A stretch of DNA of 64,000 bases, taken from contig NZ_BCXB01000025.1 in NCBI RefSeq assembly GCF_001894885.1, positions 1 to 64,000 of the forward strand, given 5' to 3'. Below are positions 35,861-45,367 of this stretch, piece by piece. Each line of letters starts with the position of its first letter. The first letter of the stretch is position 1. Origin of the DNA: Rhodococcus marinonascens NBRC 14363 (GTDB lineage Bacteria; Actinomycetota; Actinomycetes; Mycobacteriales; Mycobacteriaceae). The notes beneath the pieces are model-generated. The model was given only the letters and a program-made list of their open reading frames with translations. It was not told the origin of the DNA and ran no database searches. The translations under genes were made by a program, and so were the position numbers.

Positions 35861-37022
35861 ATGGCGCGCAACAGTGCCGTTGACGGCGACGAAGTCCGGA
35901 TGATCGAAGTGGGATCGGCACCAACGCGTTTCGCGCGGGGGTGGCACTGCCTGGGTCTGGCCGAAACCTTCAGGGACGGCGCCCCGCACCAGATCGACGC
36001 GTTCGGCACGTCCTTGGTGGTGTTCGAGACGTCGAACGGGACCCTCAGCGTGCTCGACGCCTACTGCCGTCACATGGGTGGCAGCCTGGCGCACGGCCCA
36101 GTGAAGGGCGACTCCATCGCGTGCCCGTTCCACGACTGGCGCTGGGGCGGCAACGGCAAGTGCACGGGAATCCCGTATGCGCGACGCGTCCCGCCGCTGG
36201 CGCGGACCCGGGCCTGGACGACCATCGAGCGCAACGGACAGCTCTACGTCTGGAACGATCCACAGGGCAACCCGCCGCCCGCCGACGTGACGATTCCCGA
36301 GATCGAGGGATTCGGGTCCCCGGAATGGACCGACTGGACCTGGAATTCGTTGCGCGTCGAGGGTTCGCACTGCCGCGAGATCGTCGACAACGTAGTCGAC
36401 ATGGCGCACTTCTACTACGTGCACTTCGCGTTCCCGCGCTACTTCAAGAACGTCTTCGAAGGGCACGTGGCCACCCAGTACATGCAGTCGACGCCGCGCC
36501 ATGACATCTCGGTGGGCACCAGCTACGACGACCCCGATTCCACGCTGCGCTCGGACGCGTCGTACTTCGGCCCGTCCTACATGATCGACAAGCTGTGGAC
36601 CGAGGCGAGCGGCATGACGATCGAGACGGTGCTGATCAACTGCCACTACCCGGCCAGCGCCGATTCGTCCGTCCTGCAGTGGGGCGCCATGGTGAATGAA
36701 GCCCGAAGGGCTGTCGGACGAGATGGCGAACGGCATGGCGGCGCAGTTCGCCGAGGGCGTGGGGCTCGGGTTCAAGCAGGACGTCGACATCTGGCTGAAC
36801 AAGTCGCGCATCGACAATCCGCTGCTGTCGGAGGAGGACGGGCCGGTGTACCAGCTGCGCCGCTGGTACCAGCAGTTCTACGTCGACGTCGAGGACATCA
36901 CCGATGACATGACCAAGCGCTTCGAATTCGAGATCGACACCACCAGGGCAGTGCAGAGCTGGGAGGCGGAGGTTGCCGACAACCTCGCCAACGGCGTCGT
37001 GCCGGTCGACACCAACGACTGA
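35861..37022 (+). pseudogene. kshA: 3-ketosteroid 9-alpha-hydroxylase oxygenase subunit, frameshifted
   Basis: The sequence begins at an ATG 4 bases after GGAGGT. It has a Rieske cluster motif (YCRHMGG and IACPFHDW) and the mononuclear iron motif EIVDNVVDMAHFYYVHF, followed by the KshA-type C-terminal half KPEGLSDEM, VGLGFKQDVDIW and EEDGPVYQLRRWYQQFYVDV. A single extra A near 36692-36695 breaks the frame; without it the protein would be about 387 residues, normal for KshA. KshA with reductase KshB hydroxylates ring B of 3-ketosteroids at C9. The indel may be a sequencing error. No kshB is present in the window. Confidence 0.8.
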
Positions 37023-37054
37023 GCCGGCTCAGAGAAGGAAGAAGGACAGGAGAG

Positions 37055-37686
37055 ATGACCCACGAGGTTCTCGACAACATCATGGCGATCGCGGATCAGC
37101 TCCGTGATCAGGCGCCCGAGGCCGAGCGGATGGGCCGACTGCCCGACGACACGGCGAAGAAGCTCCGTGAGGCCGCGCCGATCAAGCTCCTCCAGCCCGG
37201 CAAGTACGGAGGCTTCGAGGCTCATCCGCGCGAGTTCGCTGACATGGTGATGGCCGCGGCATCCCTCGATCCGGCGACGGGGTGGGTGTGCGGCGTCGTC
37301 GGCGTGCACCCCTGGCAGTTGGCGTTCGCGGACCCGAAGGTGCAGGACGAGGTGTGGGGGCCGACTCCGACACCTGGATGGCCTCGCCGTATGCGCCGAC
37401 CGGGATCGCGACCCCGGTCGAGGGCGGCTACCTCTTCAGCGGACGCTGGCAGTTCTCGTCGGGAACCGATCACTGCGACTGGATCTTCCTCGGCGCGATG
37501 CTCGGTGACAAGACCGGGGGGATGGCACTGCCGCCGAAGATGCTGCACATGATCCTGCCGCGAAGCGACTACAGCTCGAGTCGAGGACGGACGCGGGCAG
37601 CGTCGGCCGGTAATTTCCAAGTCCGCCCCCGCATCTGGAGATCCGTGGTAGAACGGGTGTCAGTTTTTGGGGCAGACGAAGGGTGA
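37055..37686 (+). pseudogene. hsaA: HsaA-like flavin monooxygenase, frameshifted and truncated
   Basis: The 5' part reads AKKLREAAPIKLLQPGKYGG and DPATGWVCGVVGVHPWQLAF, as in HsaA, the acyl-CoA-dehydrogenase-fold 3-hydroxy-9,10-secoandrostatrienedione 4-hydroxylase. A frame change near 37365 leads to DTWMASPYAPTG, HCDWIFLGAMLGDKTGG and PPKMLHMILPRSDY. Homology then ends abruptly at about 37575; the C-terminal half (some 220 residues including the flavin/helical domain) is gone and replaced by unrelated sequence running into the SnoaL gene. So, unlike kshA, this cannot be rescued by correcting one base. Confidence 0.75.
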
Positions 37687-38174
37687 ACGTTGTGGATCTC
37701 GAGGCCGTTGCCGCGATCAGCAGGGTCAAATACACGTACCTGCGCGCGCTGGACACCAAGTGCTGGGACGAGTTCGCCGACACACTGCTTCCAGAGGCGA
37801 CGGCGAGTTACGGCGAGCACCTCGCCTTCGATTCGAGGGACGCGCTCGTCGAGTTCATGAGATCGAGTCTGGGCCCCGAGACCATCACCGAACATCATTG
37901 CGGCCACCCGGAGATTGACGTGGACGGCGATACGGCCACGGGACGGTGGTACCTTTCCGACACCGTTCTGATACCCGAGCAGGGCATGGCGCTGTGTGGC
38001 GCCGCGTTCTACACCGACCGGTACGTCCGTGGCCCCGACGGGCGTTGGCGAATCGCGCACACGGGGTACGAGCGCACGTACGAGGCGACGATGTCGCTGT
38101 CGGACATGCCCAGTTTCCGGTTGACGTCCAATCGCTGGGCAGCGGAATCGGATTCGGGCGACGGGACCATGTGA
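37683..38174 (+). CDS. SnoaL-like/NTF2-fold protein
   Basis: A 163-residue cone-fold (nuclear transport factor 2-like) protein. The pattern DLEAVAAISRVKYTYLRALD, LPEATASYGEHLAF, ITEHHCGHPEIDVDGDTATG and WYLSDTVLI matches SnoaL_4-type domains that occur beside steroid or polyketide oxidoreductases in actinobacteria. Members are isomerases, dehydratases or small binding proteins. It starts with GTG 37683 and its stop overlaps the SDR start by one base (TGATG), so the two are coupled. Confidence 0.85.
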   Translation: MNVVDLEAVAAISRVKYTYLRALDTKCWDEFADTLLPEATASYGEHLAFDSRDALVEFMRSSLGPETITEHHCGHPEIDVDGDTATGRWYLSDTVLIPEQGMALCGAAFYTDRYVRGPDGRWRIAHTGYERTYEATMSLSDMPSFRLTSNRWAAESDSGDGTM

Positions 38175-38935
38175 TGGGGACACTCGATGGCAAGGTCGCG
38201 CTGATCACGGGCGCTGGTCAGGGCGTGGGCGCGGGGATGGCGTTCGCGCTGGCCAAGGAAGGCGCCCAGATCGCGGTGGTCGGGCGGACGGAAGCGAAAC
38301 TCGTCGACACCTGTGCCGCTATCGCCGGGTTCGGTGGCGACGCCGAATCGTTCGTCTGCGACGTCAGCGAGCGAGACCAGTTGGAACCGATGGTCGCGCG
38401 CGTGGTGAACCGGTTCGGCGGTCTCGACATCCTGATCAACAACGCCAACGCCAGCGCACTCGGGCCGCTCCTCGAAATCACGCCTGAACTTCTTGACCGG
38501 GCGATGGCCGTCGGCCCGGTGGCGACCCTGCTGCTCATGCAACTGTGCTATCCGCACCTCAAAGCGCGCGGCGGCGGGTCGATCATCAACCTGGTGAGCT
38601 CCTCGGCCGTACGGTGGGACACCAGCGGGTATGGGCTGTACGCGGCGACCAAGGAGGCAATGCGCTCGCTCACGCGGACTGCGGCCAGCGAATGGGGATC
38701 CGATGGCATTCGTGTCAATGCGATTGCGCCGCACGCGTTGTCCCCCGGCTTGAAGTGGTGGACGGAGAACTTTCCCGACGAGGCCGCGCAGTTCGTCAAG
38801 TCGATCCCCCTCGGAAGGATCGGGGACTGTGAGCAGGACATCGGGCGCGCTGTAGTCTTCCTCGTCGGATCTGACGCCGGATACCTCTCCGGGGCCACCA
38901 TTCCGCTCGACGGCGGCCAGGCCCGCTGGAGTTGA
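38174..38935 (+). CDS. Short-chain dehydrogenase/reductase
   Basis: A 253-residue classical SDR with cofactor motif TGAGQGVGAG (residues 13-22), NNANAS near 94, the catalytic Ser in LVSSSAV and Tyr/Lys in YGLYAATKEAM, and the C-terminal GYLSGATIPLDGG. It is coupled to the SnoaL-like gene. In the context of KshA and HsaA relics it may have acted on a hydroxysteroid or related secondary alcohol, but this is inference from neighbours. Confidence 0.9.
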   Translation: MGTLDGKVALITGAGQGVGAGMAFALAKEGAQIAVVGRTEAKLVDTCAAIAGFGGDAESFVCDVSERDQLEPMVARVVNRFGGLDILINNANASALGPLLEITPELLDRAMAVGPVATLLLMQLCYPHLKARGGGSIINLVSSSAVRWDTSGYGLYAATKEAMRSLTRTAASEWGSDGIRVNAIAPHALSPGLKWWTENFPDEAAQFVKSIPLGRIGDCEQDIGRAVVFLVGSDAGYLSGATIPLDGGQARWS

Positions 38936-38967
38936 TACGAGAACGGAAGACTTTCCCTCACACAGAT

Positions 38968-38982
38968 TTACCCGGCGGGTAA
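38968..38982. promoter_or_regulatory. Perfect dyad upstream of the phospholipase gene
   Basis: TTACCC-GGC-GGGTAA is a perfect 6+6 palindrome 28 bases before the GTG start of the phospholipase C gene. Dyads of this TTACC/GGTAA type are common operators of actinobacterial TetR regulators; no regulator gene is adjacent. Confidence 0.45.
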
Positions 38983-39009
38983 CTTTCGCAGCGACTACCA
39001 TCACAAGTC

Positions 39010-40546
39010 GTGACCCCGGCATCGGAGATTTCACGTCGTAAGTTCCTCGCCTCCGCCGCAGCAGGTGGCGCCGCCGCAGTCCTGAGTTCGTGGGCGGGCC
39101 CGGTGATCGACCGGGCGTATGCGCACGACCCGGGCGGTACCGGGTCGCTCGGAGACATCGAGCACTTCGTGTACCTCATGCAAGAGAATCGCTCGTTCGA
39201 CCACTACTACGGCACCCTGTCGGGAGTGCGGGGCTTTGACGACCCGTCGCCGGCCTGGAATCAGTACGGCTATACGCCGGGCGAAGGGCCGACTCCAGAC
39301 GGCTACCTCAATCCGTTCCGGCTCGACACCACTCAGGGCACGCATCTCGACGGCGAGTGCATCAACGACCCGACCCATTCGTGGGGCTCGCAGCACGACG
39401 TCTGGAACGGCGGCGCAATGGACCAGTGGATGCCGGTCCATATCGCACAAGGGGGACCGCTCAACGGGCCCGCCACGATGGGCTACTAACACCCGTGCAG
39501 ACATCCCCGTCCACTACGACCTGGCTGATGCGTTCACGATCTGCGACCACTACTTTTGCTCGGTGCTCGGACCCACCGACCCCAATCGGCTGTACTGGAT
39601 CAGCGGGACGATCGACCCCGACGGTCAAGCGGGTGGCCCTCTCGTCGAGACACCAGTGCTGATCCCCAAGTCCGCCTACTCCTGGCGCACCTATCCGGAG
39701 AACCTGCAGGAAGCAGGCGTCAGTTGGAAGGTGTACGCCAACAAGGATCTCGGCCCGGTGTCGAGTGTGGTGCTTGACGGGATGCTGGGTTCGTTCGAGC
39801 AATACAGCGACCCGACGTCCGAACTCGCGCGCCGCGGAATCGACCCTACCTACCCCAACGATTTCCGCGCCGACGTCGAGGGCGGTACGTTGCCCTCTGT
39901 CTCGTGGGTAATCCCGAGCATCTTCACGTGTGAGCACCCGGCACTGCCTCCGGCAGCCGGGGCGGTCGGGATCGTCGAGGTGCTCGACATTCTCACCTCG
40001 AACCCCGCAATCTGGGAGAAGACGGCGCTGATCATCAGCTACGACGAGAACGGCGGCTTCTTCGACCACGTCAACCCGCCCACGCCACCTCCGGGCACAC
40101 CGGGGGAGTACCTCACCGTGCCACTCGACTCGGTCTCGTCGAGCGACGGCAATCCGGGACCGATCGGCCTCGGGTTTCGGGTGCCGTCGCTGATCATCTC
40201 GCCCTACAGCCGGGGTGGACTGGTCGCGTCCGACACCTTCGACCACACCTCCCAACTGCGGCTACTCGAGACGCGGTTCGGCGTGCCGGTCCCCAATCTC
40301 ACCAAGTGGCGCCGTGGCGCCACCGGTGACATGACGTCGGCATTCGACTTCGGTTCTGCACGGAACACCGGTGTGCCGGCGATGACCGACCCGGGGCCAC
40401 GCCTGCAGGCGGCGATCGCGCAGTGCGGTGTGAATGTGGTGGCCGGGACGCTGAACGCAGGTGCCCCCTATCCCGTCCCGCCGAATTCGATTCCGGCACA
40501 GGAACAGTCACCGCTTAGGAGACGTCCGAGCGGGCTGATCATGTAG
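39010..40546 (+). pseudogene. Tat-exported phospholipase C / phosphoesterase, frameshifted
   Basis: The product begins (GTG 39010) with a twin-arginine signal, ISRRKFLASAAAGGAA. The active-site motif [18 protein letters not shown] follows, and after one extra A at 39487-39489 the frame resumes as [34 protein letters not shown] and [17 protein letters not shown]. These are hallmarks of the bacterial PlcC/AcpA phosphoesterase family that hydrolyses phospholipids outside the cell. Corrected length is about 510 residues, as expected. The frame as given stops at 39489, so either it is a null allele or a sequencing slip. It is convergent with the permease gene. Confidence 0.82.
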
Positions 40547-40583
40547 CGGGATCCGGTGCGATGCCGCTGCCTGCAGGACGCGC

Positions 40584-42002
40584 TCAGCGACGGTCGGAGT
40601 CGATCATCGCTGCTTCGGAATCCGTTGTGGTGTCAGATTCCCCGGTATTCGCGTCGTTTCGGTGACGGTAGATCCCGATTCCGACCACGACGCCCGCAAG
40701 CGCCAGCGACACGTACATTTGGCTCCTCGTGTCGGGTATGACGAGCATGCCGACGCAGAGTATGACGATGGCGGCGATCGTGCACCACGTGAGATACGGG
40801 AACAGCCACATCTTCAGCTTCAGGTCCTTGCCTTCGGCCTCGAGCCGGCGACGCATGCGCAATTGAGACGCACAGATCGTCAGCCAAACGAACAGCGCGA
40901 TCGCCCCCGAGGAGTTGACGAGGAAAAGGAACACGGTGTCCGGGTACAGATAGTTGAGGACGACGGTCAGGAATCCGACGACCGTGGAGACGAGGATAGC
41001 TGCGCGCGGAACGCCGGAGCCGCTGATCTTCATGAATACAGAGGGGGCGTCGCCGCGGCGCGAGAGCGAGAAGATCATGCGACTCGCGGTATACAGGCCG
41101 GCATTCAAGCAGGACAGCACCGAGGTGAGGACGACGACGTCCATGATGTTGCCGGCTGCCGGAATGCCGAAGGAGTCCATGACGGCGACGTACGGGCTGA
41201 GTGCGACCGACGCGTCGTTCCACGGGATCAGCGTCACGACGATCGCGATCGAACCGATGTAGAAGATGAGGATGCGCCACACTACCGAGCGCACTGCGCT
41301 ACGCACCGCCGCTGCCGGGTTCTCGGATTCGCCCGCAGCGATCGTAGCGATCTCGGCGCCGAAGAAGGAGAACACGACCACCAGAATCGCGGCAAATACC
41401 GCTCCGGCCCCGTTGGGGAACAGCCCGCCGTGACCGGTGAGGTTGGTGAGGCCGGGGGCTTCGACGCCGGGCAGAAAGCCGAAGATCGCGAGAATGCCGA
41501 GCACGATGAAGATGGAGATGGCCACGACCTTGATCAACGCGAACCAGAACTCGAATTCGCCGAAGGACTTCACCGAAGCGATATTCGTCAGGGTGAGCGC
41601 GATCATCATGATCAGTGCCCAACTCCACTGCGGGACCTCCGGGATCCAGCGGTTCATGATGAGCGCGCCCGCCGTCGCCTCGATGCCGAGTACAAGGATC
41701 CAGAACCACGCGTAGAGCCAGCCGATGCTGAAGCCGGCCCACGGTCCGATCGACCGGTCGGCATAGGCCGAGAACGAACCGGTGTCGGGGTTCGCGGTCG
41801 ACATCTCACCGAGCATCCGCATGACCAGGATGACCACGAGGCCGGCAAGCGCGTAGGCGAACACCACACCGGGGCCGGTCTCACGAATCGCGGCTCCAGA
41901 TCCGACGAAAAGGCCGGCTCCGATCACCCCCGCGATGGCGATCATCGAGAGGTGGCGCTTTTTCAGTGTGTGCTGAAGTTGTGGATCTGTGGTACCTGAC
42001 AT
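40584..42002 (-). CDS. APC family amino acid permease
   Basis: A 472-residue, twelve-helix transporter. The N-terminal motif LKKRHLSMIAIAGVIGAGLF followed by VGSGAAIRETGPG is the amino acid transporter (AAT, GabP/ProY/CycA-like) signature, and EFEFWFALIKVVAIS and FFGAEIATIAAGESENP are further family blocks. It imports amino acids or GABA by proton symport; the exact substrate is not evident. The C-terminal tail after residue 450 is acidic and Thr/Ser-rich. Confidence 0.92.
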   Translation of the reverse strand: MSGTTDPQLQHTLKKRHLSMIAIAGVIGAGLFVGSGAAIRETGPGVVFAYALAGLVVILVMRMLGEMSTANPDTGSFSAYADRSIGPWAGFSIGWLYAWFWILVLGIEATAGALIMNRWIPEVPQWSWALIMMIALTLTNIASVKSFGEFEFWFALIKVVAISIFIVLGILAIFGFLPGVEAPGLTNLTGHGGLFPNGAGAVFAAILVVVFSFFGAEIATIAAGESENPAAAVRSAVRSVVWRILIFYIGSIAIVVTLIPWNDASVALSPYVAVMDSFGIPAAGNIMDVVVLTSVLSCLNAGLYTASRMIFSLSRRGDAPSVFMKISGSGVPRAAILVSTVVGFLTVVLNYLYPDTVFLFLVNSSGAIALFVWLTICASQLRMRRRLEAEGKDLKLKMWLFPYLTWCTIAAIVILCVGMLVIPDTRSQMYVSLALAGVVVGIGIYRHRNDANTGESDTTTDSEAAMIDSDRR

Positions 42003-42219
42003 TGCTCACTCCTTTCGGCGCAACGTCAAGTCGGACGTTCGTTGCGCATCCTAAGAGAGTCTGTGCAGGCCTCGGTGGATTGCGGAACCCACAGTTCGGT
42101 GAAATTGGTGCGCTCAAGGTGGACGAAACGGCCCTGTCTCGCCTCGGCGAGCCTTCGCGTAGGAGCAGCACGTGGGGGACCATGATGGCGAGGGCAGCTA
42201 CGCGACGGGAGGACCTCTC

Positions 42220-43305
42220 ATGGGACAGCGATTCTTGGCGGTCACGGCTGTGCTCGTGGCAGTCGGATGTGCGGGGTGCCAGTCGGAAGGTAGCTCACTG
42301 GCCTCGTCGACGACCGCGGCAGTGGCCGCGTCGAGTGCCGCGGACCCCACCGTGATCGCGGAAGACCTCGAAGTGCCGTGGGGGATCGCATTTCTGCCTG
42401 ATGGGACGGCGTTGATCGCCGAGCGTGACAGCGGCAAGATCCGCAGGCTGCAGGCAAACGGGGAAGTCTCCGATATCGGCGACGTTCCCGGCGTAGTGGC
42501 GCGGGGCGAATCGGGATTGCTCGGCCTCGCGGTCTCGCCCACCTACGTCACCGACCAGACGATCTACGCCTACCTCACCACGGCCGACGACAACCGGGTG
42601 GTGGCGCTCCGGTTCGACGAGACCGGACTCGGAGCGCCGGACCCGATCCTGACCGGCATCCCCGCGGCGGCGATCCACGACGGCGGCAGGATTGTGTTCG
42701 GCCCCGACGGCGCGCTGTATGCCGCGACCGGCGAGGCCGGTGACAAGCCCCTCGCGCAGGATCTCTCCTCGCTCGGCGGCAAGATCTTGCGCATCAATGC
42801 CGATGGGTCGATCCCCGCAGACAACCCCTTCCCGGGATCCCCGGTGTGGTCGCTGGGACACCGCAACGTACAGGGTCTGGCCTGGGACGACGCCGGTCGT
42901 CTGTGGGCTACCGAGTTCGGGGCGAATACCTGGGACGAGATCAACCTGATCGAACCCGGGAACAACTACGGCTGGCCTTACGCCGAGGGCATCGCCGGAA
43001 TCGACGGCTTCACCGACCCGGCGATTCAGTGGCCGACCAGTGAAGCGTCACCGTCCGGAGTGGCATTCGTCGACGGTTCACTCTGGGTGGCCGCGCTGCG
43101 CGGCGAACGACTCTGGCAGATCCCGGTGGGCGCCGACGGCTCGCTCGGCGAACCGCAGTCCCTTTTCGAAGGCGAGTACGGTCGGCTCCGCACCGCCGTC
43201 GCGACCCCGGACGGCGCGCTGTGGTTTTCCACGAGCAATCGTGACGGTCGCGGTACGCCCGCGGAGACAGACGACCGCATCCTTGAAATCCGACCGGCCC
43301 GGTGA
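42220..43305 (+). CDS. PQQ-dependent sugar dehydrogenase-like lipoprotein
   Basis: A 361-residue exported beta-propeller. The signal ends in VGCAGCQ (lipobox), followed by EDLEVPWGIAFLPDGTALIA, ESGLLGLAVSPTY, HDGGRIVFGPDGALYAATGE, GHRNVQGLAWDDAGRLWATE and EPGNNYGWPYAEG. These are the conserved blades of soluble aldose/sorbosone dehydrogenases (GSDH family). It is probably anchored outside the membrane, oxidising sugars if supplied with PQQ. A GGGAGGA site lies 7 bases before the ATG. Only 7 bases separate its stop from the convergent hypothetical gene. Confidence 0.9.
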   Translation: MGQRFLAVTAVLVAVGCAGCQSEGSSLASSTTAAVAASSAADPTVIAEDLEVPWGIAFLPDGTALIAERDSGKIRRLQANGEVSDIGDVPGVVARGESGLLGLAVSPTYVTDQTIYAYLTTADDNRVVALRFDETGLGAPDPILTGIPAAAIHDGGRIVFGPDGALYAATGEAGDKPLAQDLSSLGGKILRINADGSIPADNPFPGSPVWSLGHRNVQGLAWDDAGRLWATEFGANTWDEINLIEPGNNYGWPYAEGIAGIDGFTDPAIQWPTSEASPSGVAFVDGSLWVAALRGERLWQIPVGADGSLGEPQSLFEGEYGRLRTAVATPDGALWFSTSNRDGRGTPAETDDRILEIRPAR

Positions 43306-43312
43306 TCGGTAG

Positions 43313-43639
43313 TCAGCCCCAGGGTTGGACGGGTGGCTTCACCCACATGATCTTCTCGTCGAGGTGAGCGGGAGTCGCGGCGGGATGCTCGGAGTGTCGC
43401 TGCGCCCACGTCGACTTCTGCTCGAGCATTTCGGCAACGATGTTCCAGGTCTCTATGGTGCTCGGCGGGTTAGATCCTGCCGCACGGGCAAGTTTTCGCC
43501 GCGTGCCGTCGGTGAGTGCGAGAAGTTCCTTCCCACTGATCCCCCGGTCCCAGACATATTTCGCCAGGCCGATCGCTTTCTCCCGCCGTCTCCGCGCCGC
43601 GCCGTCCGTGTGCGCGAAATCGACTTCCTGAGGTTCCAT
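43313..43639 (-). CDS. Conserved small hypothetical protein
   Basis: A 108-residue, charged, probably helical and cytosolic protein (MEPQEVDFAHTDGAARRRRE, then GLAKYVWDRGISGKELLALT and a tail ending in WVKPPVQPWG). The ribosome site GGGAGAG lies before the ATG. No domain is recognised; WDRGISGKELLALTDGTRRK-LAR has the look of a short helix-turn-helix-like segment, which I do not press. It may share a transcript with the deaminase gene 59 bases upstream. Confidence 0.6.
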   Translation of the reverse strand: MEPQEVDFAHTDGAARRRREKAIGLAKYVWDRGISGKELLALTDGTRRKLARAAGSNPPSTIETWNIVAEMLEQKSTWAQRHSEHPAATPAHLDEKIMWVKPPVQPWG

Positions 43640-43698
43640 GCTCTCTCCCTCGTGCCCGTTCCCGTGTCCCTGGCCCGGGTCGGAGGAAGCTGCCCGGG

Positions 43699-45018
43699 TC
43701 AGAAGAAGGTGTGGATCAGGTCGATCACGACCGGATCGTCGGAATTATCGCCGAGGACCGGAATCCAACGCCACTTGTCGAACGCCGTGGACGGGCGTGA
43801 GAGACCCAGACACACGACGTTCCCGACACGCAGATCATGTTCAGGGCGGGAGGGATCGAGTCGGAGGAAGGCGTGTTGATCGTTGATCTCGATGGCCTCA
43901 GCGCCGGCGAGGGGGCGAGGTGCTGCTCCGAGTCGGTCGGCGACCGCCTGGGCCGTCGGGAGTCTCTCATCGAACGGGATGTCTCGCTTGCCGGCGTCGA
44001 GGATGGCGAGAGAGGGTTCGGGCCGCGACACCACGCGAGCCCAGGCGTGCATCGCGGACGTGAGATGGCGCGCCGGTGCTTGCTGGCGCGCGAAGGGCGT
44101 GATCCCACTGTAGAAGCCGTCGTCGTGAATGATGTACGAACCGGAGCGGAGCACTACTTTCGTTCTGCCGCAGCATAGTTCGGCGAGGACCTCGGTAACT
44201 ACGTCGAAGTAGCAGCTGCCGCCCACCGTCACGTAGACGTCTTCATCCGCGGGGTAGTGGCCCTCGGATTCGAACCGCCGATGCAATTCGGCCATCGACA
44301 GCAGGTAGGCCCGTACCCGGGCGAGGGACTCTGCGGACGGATCGTGCGCGAGTGCCCCTTCGTAACCGGCAACCCCGGTCAGTCGCAGTGCAGGGACAGA
44401 TCTGATCCGTTCGGCTACCTCGAGGCCCTCGGCCAGGGTTCGTACGCCGCCGCGGCCGCCCTGTGCGCCGAACTCGACGAGCACGGGAATGGGGCGGACC
44501 ACCGCGGCGCCCTCGAGCCCCGCCGCCATCGCCTCGACCGTCTGCGGGGAATCGGCCCACGTCAGTACTTCAAGTTCCGGGTTTACCTCCATCTGCGCGG
44601 CGAGCCACCGCAACGCGGTCGGATCGATGAAGGAGTTTGCAATCTGCAATCGGTGAACTCCGAAGTGCACTGCGACTCGAAGTTGACCAAAATTCGCGAG
44701 CGTGATCCCCCACGCGCCGCTGCGGATCTGCCGATCCCACAGCGCCGGAGACATCGTCGTCTTGCCGTGCGGCGCCAACTCGACGCCGTGCCCGGTGCAC
44801 CACGCCGCCATCGTGTCGAGGTTGTCGGCGATGGCTGTCTCGTCGAGGACCATGACCGGCGTGTTGAAGGCGGACAGTCTTGGCTGCGTTCGGAGAAACT
44901 CCGTCTTGGTCAGTCCCTTCGCCGCGGAAGGGAGTGCTTTGTCCATTTCGGACAAGCGCATATCGTCGAGTTCAGCCAAGGCTCCGGGGTCCAGTGCGTG
45001 CTGCTCGCTGATCGTCAT
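43699..45018 (-). CDS. PLP-dependent amino acid deaminase (D-serine deaminase/alanine racemase-fold)
   Basis: A 439-residue fold-type III PLP enzyme. FNTPVMVLDETAIADNLDTM and ELAPHGKTTMSPALWDRQIR contain the PLP-lysine, GVAGYEGALAHDP lies on the barrel, and the C-terminal domain EINDQHAFLRLDP and LRVGNVVCLGLSRPSTAFDK matches the D-serine dehydratase/D-threonine aldolase-like family (PF14031), where the His and Cys coordinate a metal. It is divergent from ridA, whose product removes the reactive enamine released by such deaminases, supporting a dehydratase-type activity on serine, threonine or a D-amino acid. The ATG at 45018 is chosen over an upstream in-frame ATG for homology. Confidence 0.85.
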   Translation of the reverse strand: MTISEQHALDPGALAELDDMRLSEMDKALPSAAKGLTKTEFLRTQPRLSAFNTPVMVLDETAIADNLDTMAAWCTGHGVELAPHGKTTMSPALWDRQIRSGAWGITLANFGQLRVAVHFGVHRLQIANSFIDPTALRWLAAQMEVNPELEVLTWADSPQTVEAMAAGLEGAAVVRPIPVLVEFGAQGGRGGVRTLAEGLEVAERIRSVPALRLTGVAGYEGALAHDPSAESLARVRAYLLSMAELHRRFESEGHYPADEDVYVTVGGSCYFDVVTEVLAELCCGRTKVVLRSGSYIIHDDGFYSGITPFARQQAPARHLTSAMHAWARVVSRPEPSLAILDAGKRDIPFDERLPTAQAVADRLGAAPRPLAGAEAIEINDQHAFLRLDPSRPEHDLRVGNVVCLGLSRPSTAFDKWRWIPVLGDNSDDPVVIDLIHTFF

Positions 45019-45367
45019 GCTGGATCCCGTCTCGTGCTCGCGCGGCTCTAAAGGGCGCGCTGAATACTGTCTTGAATGATGAGTTGCGTTATATGCAACG
45101 AGGATTACACTCAGGCCCACTCCTGTTTAGCATCGGTATGGGTCATCGTCAACGGTCCGATGCGGTGCCACCGATACCAACCGGTATGTGCAGGGCTTCA
45201 CTTTTTCGAGTCACTTTTGCGAATCGGGATGGTCGGCAACAACTGTCACTTCCGATGGGCGCTTTGTCGCGATCGTGGGCGAAGGGACGGTCGAACTCGA
45301 ACCGCAAGGCCAGATTCGGGTGATCGGCGAATCAGGTTGTAAACCAACCTCAATCAGGAGAATCGAT
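45019..45367. other. Divergent promoter region of deaminase and ridA
   Basis: A 349-base gap with relatively low GC near 45060-45110. It contains the dyad GTTGC-GTTATAT-GCAAC (45083-45099). Small open frames here are not supported by codon usage. It should hold promoters for both genes. Confidence 0.5.
45083..45099. promoter_or_regulatory. Dyad in the deaminase/ridA promoter region
   Basis: GTTGC and GCAAC flank the AT-rich spacer GTTATAT, 65 bases upstream of the deaminase start. It could be an operator for an AsnC- or GntR-type regulator controlling both divergent genes; no such regulator gene lies nearby. Confidence 0.4.

Noticed and set aside
40662-41999. A 445-codon plus-strand frame opposite the amino acid permease
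   Set aside because: Highly charged shadow composition (Arg/Asp/Glu/His) with no recognisable motif; the minus strand encodes an unmistakable APC permease.
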